From [Mycobacterium] crassicus (lineage in GTDB: Bacteria > Actinomycetota > Actinomycetes > Mycobacteriales > Mycobacteriaceae), in NCBI RefSeq assembly GCF_020181615.1, contig NZ_CP084029.1, forward strand, positions 4,649,269-4,713,268: a stretch of 64,000 bases of DNA. The letters are read 5' to 3'. Below, piece after piece: positions 53,772 through 64,000 of the stretch. Made by a program: the position numbers and the translations under genes. Each line of letters starts with the position of its first letter. Within the stretch, counting starts at the first letter, position 1. Under the pieces are notes generated by a model, which saw nothing but the letters and a program-made list of their open reading frames with translations, was not told the origin of the DNA and did not search any database.

Positions 53772-53942
53772 GGGTCACGCGACGGTCCCAGCTTCGCCTC
53801 TCCTTCGTCGAGCCTCGCTGAACCGCCCGGGTCACGCGACGGTCCCAGCTTCGCCTCTCCTTCGTCGAGCCTCGCTGAACCGCCCGGGTCACGCGACGGT
53901 CCCAGCTTCGCCTCTCCTTCGTCGAGCCTCGCTGAACCGCCC
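53772..53942. repeat. Three perfect 57-bp tandem repeats (VNTR-like) between culp6 and fadD32
   Basis: Identical units at 53772-53828, 53829-53885 and 53886-53942, each starting GGGTCACGCGACGGTCCC and ending GCTGAACCGCCC. The array ends five bases before the culp6 stop codon. 57 is a multiple of three and the units lack stops in some frames, but codon context does not suggest a protein. The layout is like mycobacterial MIRU/VNTR loci. Confidence 0.9.
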
Positions 53943-53947
53943 GGGCT

Positions 53948-55033
53948 TCAGCCGTGCGGTGGATGCGGCGCGTTCTCAACGAGGCCCCGCGCCCAGTTCA
54001 GCGTCCACTGGGTTGCGGACAGCCCGTCCTGGCTCCAGACGTCGGTGGTGCCGTACAGCGCGTGCACCGGCTGAGCGGCACCGCCGGCCAGCGTCGACAG
54101 GGTCGCCGGCAGCTTGCCCACGCTGAACGCCTCCTGCGGGGCCGCACAGATCAGATCACCGGGCGCGCAGATCTCATAGGTGCGCTGGTCGAGGTCGCCG
54201 AAACCGCCCTGGCGCGCACCGGTCATGGTCAGCCCCATCCCGGACAGGATCGGCAGTTCATGCAGGGTCACCTCGGCGCCCTGACCGGCCGGGCTCGGCG
54301 GCACGTCTATTCCCACGCCGGTCTGGCGGCGGCCGTCGGCGATCAGCGCCACGCCCAGCACCAGATCCTCCTCGACCGGACCGTCCCAGTTGCCGATCTT
54401 GCTGGCCACGTCGCCGGCGATCACCGCGCCCTGCGAGAAGCCGATCAGCACGTAGCTGGTCAGCGGGCACCGCGCGTTCATCTCGGTCATCGCCTTGATG
54501 GTGGCGCGGGTGCCCTCCTCGCGGCTGTCGTTGTAGCTCATCTGCTTATCGGCCGACAGCGGATTGTGGAACTGCGCGGTGTAGGGAACCGTGTAGGTCT
54601 GCACCCGGGCGGCGTCGAACTGTTGGGCGATCGGGCGGGTCACGGTCAGCAGCAGCGCCATCGGGAACTGGGTGGGGTCGAGCGGGTTGTCCGTCGGCGA
54701 CGTCTCCCAGGTGCCGGGAACCGACACCAACTGCACATCCGGGCAGCTGGCGTCCTGTGAGGCCGGGCGCGGCTTCTTGGTCCGCGGCGGCACCGAGGCG
54801 GTGGGCGGGACGCCCTCCGACGGCGAGTCCGCGATCGGCGGTGAGGACGGGTGGCGAATCCAGATCACCACCATCACGGCCACCAGTGCGACTACCAGTG
54901 CCATCGCCCCGGCGGCCACCCACGCCAACAGGCGACGACGATCGCGCGGCGATTTACGCGGTGATTTCGTCGCTTTTCCGGGCGATTTCGCCGGTGATTT
55001 CCGGGGGGACTTCGGGGTCTTCTTGTTGGCCAT
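53948..55033 (-). CDS. culp6: Cutinase-like envelope lipase/thioesterase (Rv3802c homologue)
   Basis: 361 residues from ATG 55033. Essential cutinase-family enzyme in M. tuberculosis with phospholipase/thioesterase activity linked to mycolate and envelope metabolism. An N-terminal cytoplasmic tail is unusually rich in Ser-Pro-x-Lys units ([20 protein letters not shown]), then one membrane anchor (about 38-60, [19 protein letters not shown]), a Pro-rich linker and the cutinase domain. The nucleophile is Ser200 in [11 protein letters not shown]; the expected later Asp is near [10 protein letters not shown] and the His is probably in the HALYGTTD region. It sits between fbpD and fadD32 as in M. 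tuberculosis, but an opposite-strand gene cassette has entered upstream and a tandem repeat downstream. Confidence 0.93.
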   Translation of the reverse strand: MANKKTPKSPRKSPAKSPGKATKSPRKSPRDRRRLLAWVAAGAMALVVALVAVMVVIWIRHPSSPPIADSPSEGVPPTASVPPRTKKPRPASQDASCPDVQLVSVPGTWETSPTDNPLDPTQFPMALLLTVTRPIAQQFDAARVQTYTVPYTAQFHNPLSADKQMSYNDSREEGTRATIKAMTEMNARCPLTSYVLIGFSQGAVIAGDVASKIGNWDGPVEEDLVLGVALIADGRRQTGVGIDVPPSPAGQGAEVTLHELPILSGMGLTMTGARQGGFGDLDQRTYEICAPGDLICAAPQEAFSVGKLPATLSTLAGGAAQPVHALYGTTDVWSQDGLSATQWTLNWARGLVENAPHPPHG

Positions 55034-55072
55034 ATCGCCTATCACGGTACAGATCGACGGGTCGGCCTCATC

Positions 55073-55127
55073 GACTCTGCGTCCACCAGGCCCACTACTC
55101 GTACTTTCGTCTGCTGTACGCAGAGTC
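55073..55127. repeat. Left 55-bp hairpin repeat of the DUF559 cassette
   Basis: Starts GACTCTGCGTCCACCAGG and ends TACGCAGAGTC. The outer arms pair for about 19 bp with some mismatches around a 17-base loop containing TACTCGTACTT. It lies 45 bp upstream of the chosen start codon of the enclosed gene and 39 bp upstream of the culp6 start on the other strand, so it may also contribute to promoter structure. Confidence 0.9.
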
Positions 55128-55172
55128 AACGGGTGAAGTGTGCGCTGGACGCATCGCTGGCACGATCCCGGC

Positions 55173-56027
55173 ATGCGCGGATCGTGCAGCTGGCCGTTCG
55201 TCGGCTCCGAGGCGCTGGCCGCCGGTGCGGTCAGCTGGCATGAGCTCGGCCGTGATCACCGCGCGATCCTGCCCAACGTCTACCTGGACAAGCGGGTGAA
55301 ACCCCGCCTGCGGCAGCGAATAGTCGCCGCCTGGCTGTGGTCGCATCGCCAGGCTGTGGTCGCCGGGGTGGCGGCATCGGCACTACACGGCGCCGACTGG
55401 GTGGACGACGACGCCGTCATCGAGCTGATCTGGCGCAACGCCCGGACGCCGGACGGCGTCAAGACGTATGCCGACCTGCTGCTGGACGGGGAGACCCGTT
55501 CGTGGGGCCCGGTGAGATTGACGACGCCGGAGCGCACCGCCTTCGATCTCGGCCGGCGCGGCCCGCTCGGCCAAGCCGTGGCCAGGCTCGATGCGCTGGC
55601 GCGGGCCACCGGGTTCAAGATCGGTGACGTTGCCGCGCTCGCCGCACGGCACCCGGGCGCCCGCGGGCTGCGCCAACTCGAGGTGGCGCTGGATCTCGTC
55701 GACGCCGGTGCCGGCTCACCCAGGGAGACCTGGCTGCGGCTCCGACTGATCACAGCCGGATTGCCGCGACCGCAGACCCAGATACCGCTGCTCCGCCCGA
55801 ACGGCCGCTGGTACTTCCTGGACATGGGGTGGGAGGACATCAAGCTGGCCGTCGAATACGACGGCGACCAACACCGGACCAGCCGTCCACAGTTTGTCAG
55901 GGACGCCGAACGCCAGGAGTACATAGTCGGCGTCGGCTGGACACACATCAGGGTGCTCGCCGAGCACCGCGGCGACGACGTCGTCCGCCGGGTCCGACAA
56001 GCGTGGGAACACCTGACCAGGCGCTGA
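55173..56027 (+). CDS. DUF559/Vsr-fold nuclease-like protein with AbiEi-type N-terminus
   Basis: 284 residues from ATG 55173; a GTG at 55140 would add 11 residues. The N-terminus ([28 protein letters not shown]) resembles the winged-helix domain of type IV AbiEi-like antitoxins. The middle contains [17 protein letters not shown] and [14 protein letters not shown], a conserved block of this mycobacterial family. The C-terminus carries [20 protein letters not shown], matching the Asp...Glu-Tyr-Asp-Gly-x-x-His pattern of DUF559/Vsr-like endonucleases. Activity is not demonstrated for this family as far as I know. The gene runs against the surrounding operon and is flanked by 55-bp hairpin repeats, with its stop codon in the right one. 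No partner toxin gene is adjacent. Confidence 0.8.
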   Translation: MRGSCSWPFVGSEALAAGAVSWHELGRDHRAILPNVYLDKRVKPRLRQRIVAAWLWSHRQAVVAGVAASALHGADWVDDDAVIELIWRNARTPDGVKTYADLLLDGETRSWGPVRLTTPERTAFDLGRRGPLGQAVARLDALARATGFKIGDVAALAARHPGARGLRQLEVALDLVDAGAGSPRETWLRLRLITAGLPRPQTQIPLLRPNGRWYFLDMGWEDIKLAVEYDGDQHRTSRPQFVRDAERQEYIVGVGWTHIRVLAEHRGDDVVRRVRQAWEHLTRR

Positions 56028-56080
56028 CTCTGCGCCCACCAGACGATCTACTCGTACTTGTGTCTGGTGGACGCAGAGTC
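56026..56080. repeat. Right 55-bp hairpin repeat of the DUF559 cassette
   Basis: A near-perfect palindrome: 19-bp arms beginning GACTCTGCGCCCACCAGAC pair with one mismatch around a 17-base loop. Its first two bases overlap the enclosed gene's stop codon, and it lies 26 bp past the fbpD stop, so it may also end transcription from both sides. Confidence 0.92.
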
Positions 56081-56106
56081 AACGGCAGTTACCGGCCGGC
56101 GCCGCT

Positions 56107-57000
56107 CTAGCGGATCGCGCCGACGATGTCGCCGGACATCGCCCCGAGCTGCGACGCCCACGAACCCCAGCCGTTGTCACCGGCGGAGAAGTCGAAATGG
56201 CCGTTGCGCCCGCGCACCTGGCGGTACTGCATGTTGAAGTAGCGGCCACTGCCGGCCGCCTCGCCCGGGTCGCCGATCATCGCGGCCGGGTTGGAAGCGC
56301 CGCCCACCGGGTTGTAGATCCACACCCGGGTGTTGTTCTGCGCCAGCAGGGTGGCGTGCACCGTCGGGTCGTGCCACTTCCAGCGGCCCAGCTGCGGGGC
56401 ACCCCACATGCCGTAGGGGTCCACGCCGCCGAAGTTCTGCAGGCCGGCGCTGATCACACCGCTCTCGGTGGTGTGCGACGGCCCGAGGAAGCCCGACATC
56501 GAGCCGGCGAAGCCGAACCGGTCCGGGTGGAAGGTGGCCAGCGCCAGCGCGCCGTAGCCGCCCTGGGCCGCACCGACCACGGCGTGACCGCCCGGGGCCA
56601 GACCCCGATTGGCGGCCAGCCAGTCCGGCAACTCGGACGACAGGAAGGTGTCCCACTGCTTGCTGCCGTCCTGCTCCCAGTTGGTGTACATGCTGAATGC
56701 CCCACCGGCCGGTGCCACCACCGAGACACCCTTGCCGGCCAAGGTGTTCATCGCGTTGCCCGCGGTCACCCAGTTGCTCAGGTCGGGGTGGGCGTCGAAG
56801 GCGTCGAGCAGGTACACCGCGTGCGGGCCCTGGTTGAGGAAGGCCACCGGGATGTCGCGGCCCATCGACGGCGACGGCACCATCAGGTTCTCGAACTGAG
56901 CGGCCTGCGCGCCTGCGCCGACGACCGTGCCGCTGGTCCACATTCCCAGTGTCAGCACGGCCACACACAGCGCCCGCATCAACTTCGACAGTCCGCTCAT
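56107..57000 (-). CDS. fbpD: MPT51/FbpD, antigen 85-like non-mycolyltransferase
   Basis: 297 residues from ATG 57000, with GAGG shortly upstream. A signal peptide (LMRALCVAVLTLGMWTSGTV) ends near AQAAQ; mature length fits MPT51. Alpha/beta hydrolase fold of the antigen 85 family: FENLMVPSPSMGRDIPVAFL, VVAPAGGAFSMYTNWEQDG, VVGAAQGGYGALALATFHP. The elbow GAAQGG replaces the GLSMAG of active mycolyltransferases, so the catalytic serine is missing. This is typical of MPT51, which is proposed to bind fibronectin or sugars. It follows fbpA in the same direction after a strong terminator, and precedes culp6 with a foreign cassette between. Confidence 0.94.
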   Translation of the reverse strand: MSGLSKLMRALCVAVLTLGMWTSGTVVGAGAQAAQFENLMVPSPSMGRDIPVAFLNQGPHAVYLLDAFDAHPDLSNWVTAGNAMNTLAGKGVSVVAPAGGAFSMYTNWEQDGSKQWDTFLSSELPDWLAANRGLAPGGHAVVGAAQGGYGALALATFHPDRFGFAGSMSGFLGPSHTTESGVISAGLQNFGGVDPYGMWGAPQLGRWKWHDPTVHATLLAQNNTRVWIYNPVGGASNPAAMIGDPGEAAGSGRYFNMQYRQVRGRNGHFDFSAGDNGWGSWASQLGAMSGDIVGAIR

Positions 57001-57112
57001 ACCCACCTCGTTCGTCGGGACAGATCAGTTGGGGGATCATCCGCTGGTCGCGCGCCCGGATCCCGCAAGGTAGTCAATCACACGGCACCAGCGACCAGGG
57101 CCGAAAACCACC

Positions 57113-57145
57113 GACGGCGGCGACCCCGGAAGGGTCGCCGCCGTC
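57113..57145 (-). terminator. Strong intrinsic terminator after fbpA
   Basis: A perfect 14-bp stem (57113-57126 with 57132-57145; arm GACGGCGGCGACCC) with a five-base loop. On the minus strand it is followed within a few bases by TTTT. It starts 19 bp after the fbpA stop and separates fbpA from fbpD transcription. Confidence 0.8.
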
Positions 57146-57164
57146 AGCGGTGATTCTGTGGCTA

Positions 57165-60440
<3,276 letters not shown>

Positions 60441-60463
<23 letters not shown>

Positions 60464-61346
60464 CGATTGTTCCGATCCACGCCAGCGCGGACAGCTGCAG
60501 CACCCGATCGTGGCGCAGAATGTCCTCCGCTTCGCCGGCCATGCCGCCGTCGACGTCGACCGCGTAGCGCAGGATCCCGACGATGATCGGGATGATCGAC
60601 ACCGCGAACCAGGAGCCGGAGCCGTTGTCGCGCTCGAACGCGAACAGGCTGTAACAGACCACCGCCGCGGTGGCCGCCAGCGTCCACACAAACCGCAGGT
60701 AGGTGCTGGTGTAGTTCTCCAGCGATTTGCGGATCTTGGCCCCGGTCTGCTCGGCGATCTGCAGTTCGGCGTAGCGCTTACCGGCCGCCATGAACAGCGA
60801 TCCGAACGCCATCACCAACAGGAACCATTGCGAAAGCGGGATGTTGGCGGCCACACCGCCGGCGATGGCGCGGATCAGGAACCCGGAGGAGACGATGCAG
60901 ATATCCAGCACCGCCTGGTGTTTCAGCCCAAAGCAGTACGCCAGTTGGATGGCCAGGTAGATCGCCATCACCAACGCCAGGTTCGGGGTCAGCCACCAGG
61001 AGATGGCCAGCGATGCGGCCGCCAGGACCGCGGCCAGGAGATAGGCCAGGGGCTCGGGAACCACCCCGGCGGCGATCGGCCGGAACCGTTTGGTGGGGTG
61101 CGCCCGGTCGGCCTCCACGTCGCGGGCGTCGTTGACCAGGTAGGTCGCCGACGCCGCCAAGGAGAACACCACGAATGCGATCAGCGACTTGCGCGCCAGG
61201 TCGGAGTAGTCGTAGTGGATGCCACCGCCCAGGGCGGCCAACGGCGCCGCCACCACCAGTACGTTCTTCACCCACTGGCGGGGCCGCATCGCCTTGATGA
61301 TCCCGATGGCCAGGTTCGCCGGCGGGCCGGGCTGCTTCTCAGTCAT
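60441..61346 (-). CDS. ubiA: Decaprenyl-phosphate phosphoribosyltransferase (DPPR synthase)
   Basis: 301 residues (M. tuberculosis Rv3806c 302). It transfers 5-phosphoribose from PRPP to decaprenyl phosphate, the first committed step to the arabinose donor. UbiA-superfamily membrane enzyme of about nine helices. The first Asp-rich motif is NDARDVEADRAHPTKRFRPI. The second conserved region is AAGKRYAEL and ENYTSTYLRF. Its start overlaps the phosphatase gene's stop by eight bases, and aftB begins within its end, so the genes are tightly coupled. Confidence 0.96.
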
Positions 61347-61891
61347 CTGACGCTCCCGAATCGTCCAGTCCGCCCACTCGGCTCGTCAGGGCGGCGACGG
61401 TCGCGCCGACCGCGACGCCGGCAGCCACATCACTGGGGTAGTGCACCCCGAGCACCAGCCGAGACAGCGCCATCGGCGGCACCAGCACCGCCGGCAGCAC
61501 CCACTTCGGCAGTCCGGCCGCCTGCCCCAACAGCACCGCCGCGGCGGTGGTGGAGGTGGCGTGCGCCGACGGGAAACTCAACCGGCTGGGCGTCGCGACA
61601 TTAACCGCGATCGCCGGATGATGCGGCCGCTCGCGGCGCACCACCCGTTTGATCAGCACAGCGGCGGCGTGCGCGGCGAACGCTCCCGCCCCGGCGGCCA
61701 GCCAGGCCCGGCGCCGCCGCGGCTGGGCCAGCGCCCCGGCCGCCGACACCGCCAGCCAGCCCAGGCTGTGCTCACCGAAGTGCGACAACCCGCGCGCACC
61801 GGTCAGCACCCCGGTCCGGCCCGTCAGCGCGGACTGCACACCGACCAGCACGGCGTCCTCACCGTGCGGCGGCCCGACCGGCGCCAGATCC

Positions 61892-61905
<14 letters not shown>
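61339..61905 (-). CDS. PAP2-type phosphatase, decaprenylphosphoryl-5-phosphoribose phosphatase
   Basis: 188 residues from ATG 61905, overlapping glfT2's 3' end by 14 bp (Rv3807c homologue, slightly longer than the 165-residue M. tuberculosis protein). It removes the 5-phosphate from decaprenyl-phospho-phosphoribose to give the DprE1 substrate. The three acid-phosphatase motifs are present: KRVVRRERPHH, PSAHAT (usual PSGH has Ala here) and SRLVLGVHYPSDV. Four or five membrane helices. Its place between glfT2 and ubiA matches M. tuberculosis. Confidence 0.9.

Positions 61906-64000
<2,095 letters not shown>

Larger units (their letters stand above)
55073..56080. mobile_element. Candidate repeat-bounded cassette carrying a DUF559/AbiEi-like gene
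   Basis: Two 55-bp copies of one hairpin-forming repeat (55073-55127 and 56026-56080, 46 of 55 bases identical, same orientation) bracket one gene. Both copies are followed by the same TCAACGG-type bases. The gene's stop codon TGA includes the first bases of the right repeat. It lies between culp6 and fbpD, where M. tuberculosis has no gene, and is on the opposite strand from both neighbours. No transposase is visible. Interpretation as a mobilised unit is inference. Confidence 0.55.

Noticed and set aside
53772..53942. 57-bp tandem array considered as CRISPR
   Set aside because: The units are contiguous with no spacers, and no cas genes are present.
55173..56027. Toxin-antitoxin pair (AbiEi/AbiEii) at the DUF559 gene
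   Set aside because: No nucleotidyltransferase-type AbiEii toxin gene lies next to it; both neighbours are culp6 and fbpD on the other strand.
56107..57000. FbpD as a pseudogenised antigen 85
   Set aside because: Loss of the serine elbow is a defining feature of MPT51; the frame, signal peptide and fold motifs are intact.

Overview
The window is high-GC mycobacterial DNA. The evidence is a colinear mycolyl-arabinogalactan biosynthesis locus (dprE1-dprE2-aftA-embC-embA-embB on the plus strand; glf-glfT2-PAP2 phosphatase-ubiA-aftB-fbpA-fbpD-culp6-fadD32-pks13-accD4 on the minus strand), together with PGRS-type glycine-rich proteins and a PE-PPE-domain hydrolase. The species cannot be fixed from the sequence. 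A non-tuberculous Mycobacteriaceae member is likely, because the PGRS-like proteins lack PE domains and several accessory genes interrupt the gene order known from M. tuberculosis.

Positions 1-20.6 kb, all minus strand: a surface/secreted repeat-protein island. Three very large PGRS-like proteins start with Sec/Tat-like signal peptides instead of a PE domain (the first runs off the left edge). Two paralogues built from about 32-residue Leu/Gly repeats follow. After a 557-bp non-coding stretch come a fatty-acyl-AMP ligase and a small membrane-anchored protein of unknown function.

Positions 23.7-38.2 kb, plus strand: epimerisation of decaprenyl-phospho-ribose to -arabinose (DprE1, DprE2), priming of the galactan with arabinose (AftA), and the EmbC, EmbA and EmbB arabinosyltransferases. 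A small winged-helix gene bracketed by about 30-bp inverted repeats sits between embC and embA, which are normally close neighbours.

Positions 38.2-44.5 kb: a four-gene membrane cluster (cytochrome-oxidase subunit III- and IV-like proteins plus two paralogous polytopic proteins) divergent from a TetR regulator, then an MHS-family transporter and a secreted PE-PPE-domain protein.

Positions 44.7-64 kb, mostly minus strand: the mycolate condensation operon (fadD32-pks13-accD4), culp6, the antigen 85 genes fbpD and fbpA, and the galactan/arabinan operon glf-glfT2-phosphatase-ubiA-aftB with overlapping genes. A second inserted gene, a DUF559/AbiEi-like nuclease, lies between culp6 and fbpD and is flanked by two 55-bp hairpin-forming copies of one repeat.

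The most interesting non-canonical signal is this pair of repeat-bracketed cassettes. In both, a winged-helix gene is flanked by palindromic or inverted repeats and its stop codon lies at or inside the right repeat. A third, gene-less pair of palindromes sits in frame within aftA. I read these as candidate REP-like elements with associated genes; this is a hypothesis, not established.
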